A DNA stretch of 54,549 bases from Shewanella sp. NIFS-20-20. Lineage in GTDB: Bacteria; Pseudomonadota; Gammaproteobacteria; Enterobacterales; Shewanellaceae. Position 1 is the first letter of the stretch; every line of letters begins with the position of its first letter. The stretch is from the NCBI RefSeq assembly GCF_019209865.1, contig NZ_JAHUTT010000022.1, positions 1 to 54,549 of the forward strand, written 5' to 3'. The position numbers and the translations under genes were made by a program. The notes below the pieces were generated by a model. The model was not told the origin of the DNA, ran no database searches, and saw only the letters and a program-made list of their open reading frames with translations. Shown here in pieces: positions 1 to 9,568 of the stretch.

Positions 1-39
1 ATTGATATGAGTACGCGCCAAAGCTTCTGAAAGTTGCAT

Positions 40-76
40 AAAAAAATCCGATGACAAGGGGTCATCGGATTTTGAT
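40..76 (-). terminator. Rho-independent terminator of gltA
   Basis: A 10-bp perfect stem (ATCCGATGAC at 46-55, GTCATCGGAT at 61-70) with a 5-nt loop. It is flanked by an A-run on its left, so on the minus strand it is followed by a run of T. It lies about 90 bases past the gltA stop. On the plus strand the T-run is shorter, so it may also work weakly in that direction. A second short palindrome, CGCCCTAGGGCG at 124-135 followed by seven T, could stop rightward transcripts arriving from outside the window. Confidence 0.8.
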
Positions 77-158
77 CCTTTCAGTGAGATCGTCAAGCGA
101 TCTGTCTTAACTGATCGGCATTACGCCCTAGGGCGCTTTTTTTCATTCAAGCCGACGA

Positions 159-1445
159 CTAGCGTTTATCTAAATCGATAAACTCACGCTCGTCTTTACC
201 GGTATATAGCTGGCGTGGACGGCTGATCTTATGGCCTGGTTGGTCGAGCATTTCTTTCCAGTGCGCAATCCAGCCAACTGTGCGAGACAGGGCGAAGATC
301 ACGGTAAACATACTGGTTGGAATGCCCATGGCTTTCATGATGATGCCTGAGTAGAAATCGACGTTCGGGTACAATTTCTTCGAAACAAAGTACTCATCTT
401 CAAGAGCGATACGTTCAAGTTCCATGGCAACATCAAGCAATGGGTCGTTGAGTTTAAGCTCGTCAAGCACTTCATGACAGGTATCACGCATCACGGTTGC
501 ACGTGGGTCAAAGTTCTTGTACACCCGGTGACCAAAGCCCATCAATCTGAACGGATCATCCTTGTCTTTTGCGCGAGCAATGTATTCAGGAATACGGTCA
601 ACAGAACCAATTTCTTCAAGCATGTTTAAACAGGCTTCATTGGCGCCGCCGTGAGCAGGGCCCCAAAGCGAGGCGATACCAGCGGCAATACATGCAAATG
701 GATTAGCGCCTGATGAACCTGCTAAACGCACCGTTGAGGTAGATGCATTTTGCTCGTGATCCGCGTGGAGGACAAAAATTCTATCCATGGCGCGTTCAAT
801 GATGGGGTTGACCTTATATTCTTCACAAGGCACAGCAAACATCATCGACAAGAAGTTACCGGCATAGCTTAAATCATTACGTGGATACACGAATGGTTGG
901 CCAACATGATACTTGTAGCACATGGCCGCAATGGTCGGCATTTTTGAAATTAAGCGATATGCGGCGATGCGGCGATGCTTAGGATCATTAACATCTAATG
1001 AATCCTGATAAAACGCCGACAAGGCACCGGTCACACCACACAGCATGGCCATAGGGTGTGCATCGCGTCTAAATCCTCTGAAGAAGAAAGAGATTTGCTC
1101 ATGCACCATCGTATGGGTTTTAACTGTATGGGCAAAGTCTTCCGACTGCGCTCGTGTTGGTAACTCACCGTAGAGCAACAGGTAACAGACATCGAGATAG
1201 CTCGACTCAGTTGCCAATTGCGATATCGGATAACCTCTGTGGGTTAGTACTCCTAAGTCGCCGTCGATATAGGTGATTGCTGATTCGCAGGAGGCTGTTG
1301 CGAGAAAACCTGGATCGAAGGTGAAATACCCCTTAGATCCCAGCTTGCTGATGTCGATGACATCAAAGCCAGCAGTTCCATGTTTCACTGGAAGTTCAAT
1401 TGATTCATTTCCAGGTAATTCCAATTTGGCTTTTAAATCAGCCAT
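159..1445 (-). CDS. gltA: Type II citrate synthase
   Basis: Condenses oxaloacetate and acetyl-CoA to citrate, the entry step of the TCA cycle, in the cytoplasm. The protein has 428 residues, like the hexameric, NADH-inhibited enzymes of gammaproteobacteria. The catalytic triad is visible: His265 in [11 protein letters not shown], His306 in [14 protein letters not shown] and Asp363 in NVDFYSGI, one residue shifted from E. coli numbering. The ATG at 1445 is preceded on its strand by AAGGAGA. It is transcribed away from sdhCDAB and the two share a 450-base control region, the same arrangement as in E. coli. The product call is secure. Confidence 0.98.
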   Translation of the reverse strand: MADLKAKLELPGNESIELPVKHGTAGFDVIDISKLGSKGYFTFDPGFLATASCESAITYIDGDLGVLTHRGYPISQLATESSYLDVCYLLLYGELPTRAQSEDFAHTVKTHTMVHEQISFFFRGFRRDAHPMAMLCGVTGALSAFYQDSLDVNDPKHRRIAAYRLISKMPTIAAMCYKYHVGQPFVYPRNDLSYAGNFLSMMFAVPCEEYKVNPIIERAMDRIFVLHADHEQNASTSTVRLAGSSGANPFACIAAGIASLWGPAHGGANEACLNMLEEIGSVDRIPEYIARAKDKDDPFRLMGFGHRVYKNFDPRATVMRDTCHEVLDELKLNDPLLDVAMELERIALEDEYFVSKKLYPNVDFYSGIIMKAMGIPTSMFTVIFALSRTVGWIAHWKEMLDQPGHKISRPRQLYTGKDEREFIDLDKR

Positions 1446-1816
1446 ACCCCGTTCTCCTTACTAACTTCATTCTTATATTGAGTGCGGCATGTCAAACGCT
1501 TATTACTTTACAGTTAATCTAGTTCACATTTCAATTTAAATAAGTGTTTAAATTTGTTAGACCTTGGTATAGCAAAGGCGATAATGTCGATCGCAATAAG
1601 CGATTATCAGCATTCATCGCAGCTAAGTGGTCATTTTTGTTAATTATTCATAATGTGATGTTTGTATTTGACATTTCCCAAGAGTATACTTTGTTCACCT
1701 GTTAGGGTTGCAAACTACTCCATTTAAATATCATTTTCTTCACATTGTGAGCGAATGCGTTTTGAATAGGTAATCCGTTTGTTTAAAATCTTCGTATGGA
1801 GTGAAGCAGCCAAACA
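1446..1816. promoter_or_regulatory. Divergent gltA / sdhC control region
   Basis: Non-coding stretch between the divergent gltA and sdhC genes. For sdhC a plausible sigma-70 promoter is TTGTAT (1662-1667), 17-bp spacer, TATACT (1685-1690); the -10 is good and the -35 poor. A consensus-looking TTGACA at 1668-1673 is only 11 bp from that -10 and so is not correctly spaced for it. GTTAATTATTCATAA at 1639-1653 resembles an ArcA box (10 of 15 positions by eye), which would fit redox control of TCA genes known in this group. These site calls are inference from motif matching. Confidence 0.4.
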
Positions 1817-1847
1817 AGTATTAACATCAAAACTTGATGTTAATACT
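1817..1847 (+). repeat. 14-bp perfect inverted repeat in the sdhC leader
   Basis: AGTATTAACATCAA (1817-1830) and TTGATGTTAATACT (1834-1847) are exact reverse complements separated by 3 bases. The structure lies 50 bases before the sdhC start, inside the presumed 5' untranslated region, and is not followed by a T-run, so it is not a classic terminator. It could be an RNA stem-loop affecting stability or translation, or a DNA operator; its ends contain TTAAC/GTTAA elements. Confidence 0.85.
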
Positions 1848-1896
1848 GGCCTGTGTGTCGATACTCTGTGTGAATTCGAATAAGAAAAATTGCTCA

Positions 1897-2292
1897 ATGG
1901 AGCTGAGTGAGCAGAACGTGAAAAACCAAAGACCCGTCAATTTAGATTTGCAGACTATTCGCTTTCCAGCGACTGCTATTGCGTCAATCGTGCACCGTAT
2001 CTCCGGTGTGATCATGCTTTTTGCCATTGCGATATTGCTTTACTTGCTTAATGCATCCCTTGCATCGAGCCAAAGTTTTGCTGAAGTTCAAGCATGGTTT
2101 AGCTCACCTGTCGTCAAGTTTGTCATTTGGGGTACGCTTACCGCGCTCGGTTACCATCTGCTGGCAGGTATTCGTCATCTGGTTATGGATACTGGCCGTT
2201 GGGAAGAGCTGGACTCAGGTGCCGCTTCTGCCAAAGCCGTGTTCGTTTTGGCAGCGATATTATCAGTGTTAGCAGGAGCATGGTTATGGTAA
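1897..2292 (+). CDS. sdhC: Succinate dehydrogenase cytochrome b556 subunit
   Basis: One of two membrane anchors of complex II; binds heme b and helps form the ubiquinone site. The 131-residue product has three hydrophobic helices and the family block VNLDLQTIRFPATAIASI. Ser30, Arg34 and His87 correspond to E. coli Ser27, Arg31 (quinone site) and His84 (heme ligand). The ATG at 1897 gives the expected N-terminus; upstream in-frame starts add an unrelated leader that includes the leader hairpin, and a GTG at 1918 would be slightly short. No strong Shine-Dalgarno precedes the ATG. It overlaps sdhD by 7 bases. Confidence 0.95.
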   Translation: MELSEQNVKNQRPVNLDLQTIRFPATAIASIVHRISGVIMLFAIAILLYLLNASLASSQSFAEVQAWFSSPVVKFVIWGTLTALGYHLLAGIRHLVMDTGRWEELDSGAASAKAVFVLAAILSVLAGAWLW

Positions 2293-2633
2293 CAAACGCC
2301 GCAAGTTTTGGTCGCAGTGGCGTCCATGATTTCATCATGATCCGCGCCAGCGCGGTGATATTAGCCAGTTATGCGTTATTCATCGTAGGCTTTTTAGCTT
2401 TATCATCCCCATTAACTTTCGAAGTATGGCAAGGGCTGTTTGCGACTTTGCCAATGAAAATTTATACCTTGGTGGCCTTAGTCGCCTTATTAATCCATGC
2501 CTGGATTGGTACATGGCAAGTGTTAACAGATTACATTAAGTCTGTGGCGCTGCGCGGGGTATTGCAATTTGTGTTTGTCGTGGCTGCATTTTCTTATTTA
2601 GCCGCAGGCTTAATCATAGTATGGGGTGTCTAA
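2286..2633 (+). CDS. sdhD: Succinate dehydrogenase membrane anchor subunit
   Basis: Second membrane anchor of complex II. The 115-residue length equals that of E. coli SdhD. Three transmembrane helices are visible, with His71 (heme ligand), Asp82 and Tyr83 (quinone site) in HAWIGTWQVLTDY. The ATG at 2286 sits within the last codons of sdhC, implying translational coupling; a longer in-frame reading from 2127 merely overlaps sdhC in another frame. The stop at 2633 directly abuts the sdhA start. Confidence 0.95.
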   Translation: MVTNAASFGRSGVHDFIMIRASAVILASYALFIVGFLALSSPLTFEVWQGLFATLPMKIYTLVALVALLIHAWIGTWQVLTDYIKSVALRGVLQFVFVVAAFSYLAAGLIIVWGV

Positions 2634-4400
2634 GTGAGTATTCCAGTTCGTGAATTTGATGCCGTGGTGATCGGCGCAGGTGGCGCGGGGATGCGCGCTG
2701 CTCTGCAGATTTCCAAAGAGGGTAAGAGCTGTGCGCTGTTATCTAAAGTCTTTCCTACGCGTTCTCATACCGTGTCAGCTCAAGGTGGCATTACTGTTGC
2801 CTTAGGTAATGCTCACGAAGATCATTGGGAACAGCACATGTACGATACCGTTAAAGGTTCCGATTTTATCGGTGATCAAGACGCTATCGAATTTATGTGT
2901 CAAACCGGCCCTGAAGCCATTATTGAACTTGAGCACATGGGCTTGCCTTTCTCTCGGTTCGATAACGGTACCATTTATCAGCGTCCTTTTGGTGGCCAAT
3001 CTCGCAACTTCGGTGGCGAACAAGCCGCTCGTACCGCCGCGGCAGCAGACCGTACTGGTCACGCCTTATTGCATTGTTTGTATCAGCAAAACGTCAAACA
3101 CAAAACTGACGTTTACTCCGAATGGTATGCACTGGATCTGGTGAAAAATGCTGATGGTGTCATCGTTGGTTGTACTGCCATCGAAATCGAAACCGGTGAA
3201 ATAGTCTATTTCAAAGCGAAAGCCACCATCCTCGCAACCGGCGGTGCTGGGCGTATCTATGCCTCGACCACCAATGCGCACATTAACACCGGTGATGGTG
3301 TGGGTATGGCGATGCGTGCTGGTGTCCAGATGCAAGACATGGAAATGTGGCAATTCCACCCAACCGGTATTGCTGGTGCGGGTGTGCTGGTGACCGAAGG
3401 TTGTCGTGGTGAAGGTGGTTACCTGCTGAATAAAGACGGTGAGCGCTTTATGGAGCGTTATGCTCCCAATGCCAAAGATTTAGCCTCACGCGACGTGGTG
3501 GCACGTTCGATGATGACTGAAATCCGTGAAGGTCGTGGTTTAGATGGTCCTTTAGGTCCTCACTGTTTACTTAAACTGGATCACTTAGGCAAAGAAACCT
3601 TAGAGGCGCGTTTGCCAGGGGTATGTGAATTATCTCGTACCTTCGCTCATATTGATCCGGCCGACGGTCCTATCCCTGTACTGCCGACTTGTCACTATAT
3701 GATGGGTGGCTTACCGACGAAAGTCAGCGGTCAAGTGATCCGCAAGAATGACGATGGCAGTGAGCAAGATGTCGTAGGGTTATTTGCTGTGGGTGAAATT
3801 GCCTGTGTATCCGTGCACGGCGCCAACCGTTTAGGCGGTAACTCACTGCTAGATTTAGTGGTCTTTGGTCGCGCAGCAGGTCAGCATTTAGGTAAGGCTT
3901 TGGATGCGACAGCCGATCCTAAAGATGCCACTGAAGCAGAAATTAACGCTTCATTAGATCGCTTAAATCGTTGGGAAAACAACCAAGACGGCGAAGATCC
4001 TGCCCAAATCCGTAAAGATTTACAGTTGTGTATGCAATTGAACTTCTCGGTATTTCGCAGTGGTGATGCCATGGCTGAAGGCTTGGTTGAACTCAAGAAG
4101 ATCCGTGAGCGGTTAAATAATGCCAAGTTGTCTGATAACTCGCGTGAATTCAATACCCAACGGATTGAGTGCTTAGAGTTAGATAACCTGATGGCGACAG
4201 CGATTGCCACCGCTTATGCGGCTAACTATCGTACTGAGAGTCGCGGGGCACACTCACGTGAAGATTACCTTGAGCGTGATGACGATAACTGGTTGTGTCA
4301 TAGCTTGTTTGATCCGCAAACAGAGCAAATGACTCGACGTGAAGTCAACATGTCACCGGTACATCGGGAAGCTTTCCCACCGAAGAAGCGTACGTACTAA
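2634..4400 (+). CDS. sdhA: Succinate dehydrogenase flavoprotein subunit
   Basis: Catalytic subunit of complex II; oxidises succinate to fumarate with a covalently bound FAD. The 588-residue length is identical to E. coli SdhA. N-terminal dinucleotide-binding motif [10 protein letters not shown] (residues 11-20), His45 in SHTVSAQGG as the covalent FAD site, and Arg286 in SRDVVARS as the catalytic acid-base are visible. Translation starts at a GTG immediately after the sdhD stop, so expression probably depends on coupling within the operon. Followed after 12 bases by sdhB. Confidence 0.98.
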   Translation: MSIPVREFDAVVIGAGGAGMRAALQISKEGKSCALLSKVFPTRSHTVSAQGGITVALGNAHEDHWEQHMYDTVKGSDFIGDQDAIEFMCQTGPEAIIELEHMGLPFSRFDNGTIYQRPFGGQSRNFGGEQAARTAAAADRTGHALLHCLYQQNVKHKTDVYSEWYALDLVKNADGVIVGCTAIEIETGEIVYFKAKATILATGGAGRIYASTTNAHINTGDGVGMAMRAGVQMQDMEMWQFHPTGIAGAGVLVTEGCRGEGGYLLNKDGERFMERYAPNAKDLASRDVVARSMMTEIREGRGLDGPLGPHCLLKLDHLGKETLEARLPGVCELSRTFAHIDPADGPIPVLPTCHYMMGGLPTKVSGQVIRKNDDGSEQDVVGLFAVGEIACVSVHGANRLGGNSLLDLVVFGRAAGQHLGKALDATADPKDATEAEINASLDRLNRWENNQDGEDPAQIRKDLQLCMQLNFSVFRSGDAMAEGLVELKKIRERLNNAKLSDNSREFNTQRIECLELDNLMATAIATAYAANYRTESRGAHSREDYLERDDDNWLCHSLFDPQTEQMTRREVNMSPVHREAFPPKKRTY

Positions 4401-4412
4401 GGAGCGGTCAGG

Positions 4413-5120
4413 ATGAAATTGGAATTTTCCATATATAGATACAATCCTGATGTGGATACTAAGCCACATATGCAGGATTTCAGCCTTGAAGTGGATGAAG
4501 GCTCGGATATGATGGTGCTCGATGCCTTGTTAAAGTTAAAAGAACAAGACTCGACCTTAGTGTTCCGACGTTCATGCCGTGAGGGTGTCTGTGGTTCTGA
4601 CGGCCTCAATATGAATGGCAAAAACGGCTTGGCCTGCATCACACCAGTGTCAACCTTTAAGGGTAAGAAAATCATTATCCGTCCCTTGCCTGGCATGCCA
4701 GTGGTGCGCGATTTAGTGGTAGATTTAACCCAGTTCTACAAGCAATACGAGAAGATCAAACCGTACCTCATTAACGATGGCCAAAAGCCTGCGCGTGAGA
4801 ATCTGCAATCGCCTGAAGAACGTGAGCATTTAGACGGTTTGTATGAATGTATCATGTGTGCTTGTTGTTCTACCGCTTGCCCATCGTTTTGGTGGAACCC
4901 AGATAAGTTTGTCGGTCCAAGTGGCTTGTTACACGCTTATCGCTTCCTCATTGATAGCCGTGATACGGCTACCGATGAACGCTTAGCGGAACTGGATGAT
5001 GCTTATAGCGTATTCCGCTGTCATGGCATCATGAATTGTGTGGATGTATGTCCTAAAGGATTAAATCCGACTAAGGCCATCGGTCATATCAAATCTATGT
5101 TGCTCCAACGGGCGGTTTAG
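4413..5120 (+). CDS. sdhB: Succinate dehydrogenase iron-sulfur subunit
   Basis: Carries electrons from SdhA to the quinone site through three Fe-S clusters. The 235-residue product has an N-terminal ferredoxin fold with the [2Fe-2S] ligands Cys55, Cys60, Asp63 and Cys75, then two cysteine groups (CIMCACCSTACP and CHGIMNCVDVCPKG) for the [4Fe-4S] and [3Fe-4S] clusters. GGAGCGGTCAGG precedes the ATG. Last gene of the sdh block; a hairpin follows before sucA. Confidence 0.98.
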   Translation: MKLEFSIYRYNPDVDTKPHMQDFSLEVDEGSDMMVLDALLKLKEQDSTLVFRRSCREGVCGSDGLNMNGKNGLACITPVSTFKGKKIIIRPLPGMPVVRDLVVDLTQFYKQYEKIKPYLINDGQKPARENLQSPEEREHLDGLYECIMCACCSTACPSFWWNPDKFVGPSGLLHAYRFLIDSRDTATDERLAELDDAYSVFRCHGIMNCVDVCPKGLNPTKAIGHIKSMLLQRAV

Positions 5121-5163
5121 ATGCAAGATATTGAGCTAACAACTATAATTACCTAGCTCTTTG

Positions 5164-5196
5164 AGAGTCATCGTCGTTGTGGCGATGACTCTTTTA
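5164..5196 (+). terminator. Terminator-like hairpin between sdhB and sucA
   Basis: A perfect 10-bp stem, AGAGTCATCG (5164-5173) with CGATGACTCT (5183-5192), 9-nt loop, followed by TTTTA. It lies in the 307-base gap between sdhB and sucA. The T-run is short, so it may only partly stop sdh transcripts and set a ratio between sdh and suc expression. The remainder of the gap (5197-5427) holds no convincing gene; the sucA promoter is probably there but I could not pick it out. Confidence 0.65.
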
Positions 5197-5427
5197 TGTA
5201 ATTAAAGACAGTCTGCCGTAAATCTGGATGTCGGGGCGGCAAACACAGGGCAAGTTATAGCAACTCACCCGAATACTTATGGCTAAGCACGTGTATGCAC
5301 CTAATGCACAAGCACTGGCCGGATTGGTTAGACAGGACATGAATGTTTCCATGGACACAATGACCTTACTAAGCAAGACACCGGAACCGCGCTTGTCGTA
5401 GAGGGTCAAAGTTTGAAAGGAATAGCA

Positions 5428-8250
5428 ATGCACCAAGGCGTCATGAAAGCCTGGCTCGACTCATCTCATTTAAGTGGTGCCAACAGCACTTATATTGAGG
5501 CGATGTATGAAGCCTACCAAGAAGACCCCCAATCAGTGTCTGATGATTGGCGAGCGGTTTTTGACCAGCTCCCCGCGGTCAACGGTACCGGCCAAGCTGG
5601 TCCTGAAGTTTCTCACTCAAAAATGCGAGAGTATTTTAAATCACTGGCCCAAGAACGTCGGGTGGGTGGTGGCAGTATGGTGTCTGATCCGCAATTAGAT
5701 GCTAAGCAAGTTAAAGTACTGCAGTTAATCAATGCCCATCGCTTCCGTGGTCATCAAAATGCCAATCTCGATCCCCTCGGCTTATGGAATCGTGAACCAG
5801 TCAAAGAGCTGGATCCGCAATTCCATGGGTTAGAGTTCGACGATATGGAGCGCAGCTTCAATACGGGTTCATTCGCCCATGGTGGCGAAACCATGCTATT
5901 GAAAGATTTAGTGGCTGCCTTGAAAAAAACTTACTGCGGAACCATTGGTGCGGAATATATGCATATTACCGATACCGATGAGAAGCGTTGGTTGCAGCAG
6001 CGCCTCGAGCCCAGTTTAGCTCGTGATAATCTCGATGTGGCGACCAAAACTCGTATTCTTCAAGGCTTGAACGCCGCTGAAGGTATGGAAAAATATTTAG
6101 GGGCTAAGTTCCCAGGCGCCAAGCGTTTCTCACTGGAAGGTGGTGATGCATTAGTGCCTATGATGCGCGAAATTTTATATCGCGCCGGCGAGTCTGGCAC
6201 CAAGGAAATCGTGGTGGGTATGGCTCACCGTGGCCGCCTGAATGTGTTAGTTAACGTGTTAGGTAAACGGCCTGCCGAGTTATTTGACGAGTTTGCTGGT
6301 AAGCATAATGACACCTTGGGTAGTGGTGATGTTAAATATCATCAAGGCTTCTCCGCCGATTTTGCGACCCCGGGAGGCGATGTCCATTTAGCGTTAGCCT
6401 TTAACCCCTCGCATTTAGAAATTGTCAATCCTGTGGTGATGGGCTCGGTACGTGCTCGTCAAGATCGTCGCGGTTGTACTGATGGCAAGCAAGTCATGCC
6501 AATCACAATCCACGGTGATTCGGCCATTACTGGTCAAGGCATAGTTCAAGAGACATTTAATATGTCTCAAACCCGTGGTTTTACCGTCGGTGGCAGTATC
6601 CGCATCGTCATTAACAACCAAGTGGGCTTCACCACCTCAAACCATCATGATGTGCGTTCAACGGAATACTGTACCGATATCGCTAAGATGGTGCAGGCAC
6701 CGATTTTCCACGTCAATGCCGATGACCCCGAGGCCGTGGCATTTATCGCTAAGTTAGCGGTGGATTACCGCAATGAATTTAAGCGGGATGTCGTGATTGA
6801 TTTGGTGTGTTATCGTCGCCATGGCCATAACGAAGCCGACGAGCCGAGTGCCACTCAGCCGCTGATGTATGCCAAAATCAAGAAGCATCCGACCCCGCGT
6901 AAATTGTATGCCGACAAGTTAATTGCCGAGCAAACCTTAGCCGCAGACGCTGTCACCGCCATGATCAATGATTATCGTGATGCGCTAGATCATGGGGATT
7001 GCGTGGTGCCAGAATGGCGACCTATGACCATTCAGAATGCCGATTGGACCCCTTACATTGGTAATGATTGGGATGTGGCGTTCACCTCCCAATATAATTT
7101 GGACAAATTAAAAGCGTTAGCCTTAAGCATTAGTGATGTCCCCAGCAGTCATCCACTGCAATCGCGAGTCGATAAAATTTATAACGATCGTCGTGCGATG
7201 GCTAATGGTGAGAAACTGCTCGATTGGGGTTTTGCTGAAACCTTAGCGTACGCCACTATTTTGACCTCGGGTAATCGTGTCCGCTTAACCGGACAAGACT
7301 CTGGCCGTGGCACCTTCTTCCATCGCCATGCGGTTTTACATAACCAGAAAGATGCCAGTACTTATTTGCCGCTGCGTCACTTGAGTGAAAATCAAGGGGC
7401 AATCAATATTACCGATTCGGTGTTATCAGAAGCCTCGGTATTAGCGTTTGAGTATGGTTATGCCACCGCTGAACCGACAGGATTAACCATTTGGGAAGCG
7501 CAGTTTGGTGATTTCGTTAACTGTGCTCAGGTAGTGATTGACCAGTTCTTATCGTCAGGCGAGCAAAAGTGGGGCCGTTTATGTGGCTTAACTATGTTAT
7601 TGCCTCACGGTTATGAAGGCCAAGGCCCTGAGCATTCCAGTGCCCGTCTTGAGCGCTTCTTGCAGTTGTGTGCCAATCACAATATGCAAGTGTGTGTGCC
7701 CTCTACGCCGGCGCAGGTTTACCATATGTTACGCCGTCAGGTGGTCCGTCCGATGCGACGTCCACTGGTGGTGATGTCTCCTAAGTCATTGCTGCGTCAT
7801 CCTATGGCGGTGTCATCGCTGGAAGAACTTGCTGAAGGTCACTTCCAGAATGTAATTGGTGAAATTGACGAGTTGGATGCAAGCAAAGTGGATCGCGTGG
7901 TGTTCTGTAGCGGTAAAGTCTACTTTGAGTTGCTCGAACGTCGCCGCAAAGAGCAAGCCAATAATGTGGCCATTATTCGTATCGAGCAGCTGTATCCGTT
8001 CCCGCACGATGACATTCTGGCGGAGTTAGAAAGCTACAGTCACGTTACCGACTATGTATGGTGCCAAGAAGAACCTCAAAATCAGGGCGCTTGGTACTGT
8101 AGCCAACATCACTTCTGGGCTGCGATACCTGCCGGTGCCAAGTTGACCTATGCGGGTCGTGAAGCGTCTGCGGCGCCTGCCTGTGGTTATCCCGAATTGC
8201 ATGCGCGACAGCAAGAAGCCTTAGTCGTCAGTGCGTTGAAGTTATCGTAA
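5428..8250 (+). CDS. sucA: 2-oxoglutarate dehydrogenase E1 component
   Basis: Thiamine-diphosphate-dependent decarboxylase of the 2-oxoglutarate dehydrogenase complex. The 940-residue length fits the family. Visible features are the N-terminal KAWLDSSHLSGANSTYIE segment that contacts E2, GMAHRGRLNVLVNVLGK, the ThDP-Mg motif HGDSAITGQG and NNQVGFTT. The ATG at 5428 is chosen over an in-frame TTG at 5413 because GAAAGGA sits at the right distance before it and it matches the family N-terminus. First gene of sucABCD. Confidence 0.97.
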   Translation: MHQGVMKAWLDSSHLSGANSTYIEAMYEAYQEDPQSVSDDWRAVFDQLPAVNGTGQAGPEVSHSKMREYFKSLAQERRVGGGSMVSDPQLDAKQVKVLQLINAHRFRGHQNANLDPLGLWNREPVKELDPQFHGLEFDDMERSFNTGSFAHGGETMLLKDLVAALKKTYCGTIGAEYMHITDTDEKRWLQQRLEPSLARDNLDVATKTRILQGLNAAEGMEKYLGAKFPGAKRFSLEGGDALVPMMREILYRAGESGTKEIVVGMAHRGRLNVLVNVLGKRPAELFDEFAGKHNDTLGSGDVKYHQGFSADFATPGGDVHLALAFNPSHLEIVNPVVMGSVRARQDRRGCTDGKQVMPITIHGDSAITGQGIVQETFNMSQTRGFTVGGSIRIVINNQVGFTTSNHHDVRSTEYCTDIAKMVQAPIFHVNADDPEAVAFIAKLAVDYRNEFKRDVVIDLVCYRRHGHNEADEPSATQPLMYAKIKKHPTPRKLYADKLIAEQTLAADAVTAMINDYRDALDHGDCVVPEWRPMTIQNADWTPYIGNDWDVAFTSQYNLDKLKALALSISDVPSSHPLQSRVDKIYNDRRAMANGEKLLDWGFAETLAYATILTSGNRVRLTGQDSGRGTFFHRHAVLHNQKDASTYLPLRHLSENQGAINITDSVLSEASVLAFEYGYATAEPTGLTIWEAQFGDFVNCAQVVIDQFLSSGEQKWGRLCGLTMLLPHGYEGQGPEHSSARLERFLQLCANHNMQVCVPSTPAQVYHMLRRQVVRPMRRPLVVMSPKSLLRHPMAVSSLEELAEGHFQNVIGEIDELDASKVDRVVFCSGKVYFELLERRRKEQANNVAIIRIEQLYPFPHDDILAELESYSHVTDYVWCQEEPQNQGAWYCSQHHFWAAIPAGAKLTYAGREASAAPACGYPELHARQQEALVVSALKLS

Positions 8251-8280
8251 TTGCCAAATTTTTAAAAAGGATAAGCTTGC

Positions 8281-9474
8281 ATGAGTATTGAAATTAAAGT
8301 CCCGGTCCTGCCGGAATCAGTCGCTGACGCTACCATTGCCACTTGGCATGTTCAGCCAGGAGAGAGCGTGAGCCGTGATCAACACTTAGTTGATATCGAA
8401 ACCGATAAAGTCGTATTAGAAGTGGTTGCTCCAGAAGACGGTCAGTTGTCTGAGTTATTGGCGCAAGAAGGCGACACCGTTTTGGGCCAACAAGTCATTG
8501 CTAATTTCGTGGCTGGGGTAGTGGCCGGTCAAGAAGTGACTAAAGAGCAAGCTCAAGCTCCAGCTGCCACAGAGTCAGCCGTTGCTGAAGGTGATAGCAA
8601 TGATGCCTTAAGCCCATCGGTACGTCGTTTAATTGGTGAACACTCATTGAACGCAGCTGACATTAAAGGCACGGGTGTGGGCGGGCGTATTACTAAGGAA
8701 GATGTTGAAGCTTTCATTAAGAAAGCGCCAGCCTCTGCCTCAGCCGCCGCGGCGCCAGTCACGCCATTAGGTGAGCGCAGTGAAAAGCGCGTGCCGATGA
8801 CGCGTCTGCGCAAAACCATTGCCAGCCGTCTGCTAGAAGCCAAACATTCTACGGCCATGTTAACGACCTTCAACGAAGTCAATATGAAGCCGATTATGGA
8901 CATTCGTAAACAGTACCAAGAGGTGTTTGAAAAGCGTCACGGTATTCGTTTAGGCTTTATGTCTTTCTATATCAAAGCCGTGACCGAAGCCTTGAAGCGC
9001 TATCCGGAAGTGAATGCTTCTATTGATGGCGATACCATTGTTTATCACAACTATTTTGATGTCAGCATCGCGGTTTCAACTCCGCGTGGTTTGGTGACAC
9101 CTGTGTTGCGTGATTGCGATAGCATGAGCTTAGCAGAAATTGAAAAGGCGGTTCGTGAGCTGGCAATTAAAGGCCGCGATGGTAAGTTGACGGTTGAAGA
9201 CATGACTGGCGGTAACTTTACTGTCACTAATGGTGGGGTATTTGGCTCCTTGATGTCGACCCCAATTTTAAATCTGCCACAAAGCGCTATCTTAGGCATG
9301 CATGCCATTAAAGATAGACCGATGGCGGTGAATGGTCAGGTAGAAATTTTACCTATGATGTACCTAGCGCTGTCATATGACCACCGTATCATTGATGGCC
9401 GTGAATCTGTGGGCTTCTTGGTAACCATTAAGGAATTCCTCGAAGACCCGACTCGCTTGTTGCTGGATCTGTAA
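8281..9474 (+). CDS. sucB: Dihydrolipoamide succinyltransferase (E2)
   Basis: Core of the 2-oxoglutarate dehydrogenase complex; transfers the succinyl group from lipoamide to CoA. The 397-residue protein has one N-terminal lipoyl domain with Lys43 in ETDKVVLEV, a linker, the E1/E3-binding domain from about residue 107 ([14 protein letters not shown]), and a C-terminal catalytic domain ending in [10 protein letters not shown], with His368 and Asp372 as active-site residues. It starts 30 bases after sucA behind AAAAGGAT. Lipoamide dehydrogenase is not encoded nearby, as usual. Confidence 0.97.
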   Translation: MSIEIKVPVLPESVADATIATWHVQPGESVSRDQHLVDIETDKVVLEVVAPEDGQLSELLAQEGDTVLGQQVIANFVAGVVAGQEVTKEQAQAPAATESAVAEGDSNDALSPSVRRLIGEHSLNAADIKGTGVGGRITKEDVEAFIKKAPASASAAAAPVTPLGERSEKRVPMTRLRKTIASRLLEAKHSTAMLTTFNEVNMKPIMDIRKQYQEVFEKRHGIRLGFMSFYIKAVTEALKRYPEVNASIDGDTIVYHNYFDVSIAVSTPRGLVTPVLRDCDSMSLAEIEKAVRELAIKGRDGKLTVEDMTGGNFTVTNGGVFGSLMSTPILNLPQSAILGMHAIKDRPMAVNGQVEILPMMYLALSYDHRIIDGRESVGFLVTIKEFLEDPTRLLLDL

Positions 9475-9487
9475 GATCCACAGCGCT

Positions 9488-9535
9488 CCCGTCGCCTTGC
9501 GGCGGGGATCTCGTGATCACTCGTTAACGAGTGAT
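9488..9535 (+). repeat. Two consecutive stem-loops between sucB and sucC
   Basis: First, CCCGTCGC (9488-9495) pairs with GCGGCGGG (9499-9506) around a 3-base loop, with one G-T pair. Then ATCACTCGTTAACGAGTGAT (9516-9535) is a perfect 20-bp palindrome. Neither is followed by a T-run, so they look like RNA processing or stabilising elements within the operon and not terminators. They lie in the 94-base gap between E2 and succinyl-CoA synthetase genes. Confidence 0.75.
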
Positions 9536-9568
9536 TGGAACTGATAAGAAGTATATGGATAGAGCATC

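Noticed and set aside
5194..5436. 80-residue minus-strand frame between sdhB and sucA
   Set aside because: No ribosome binding site, no recognisable features, and it overlaps the terminator-like hairpin and the sucA start.
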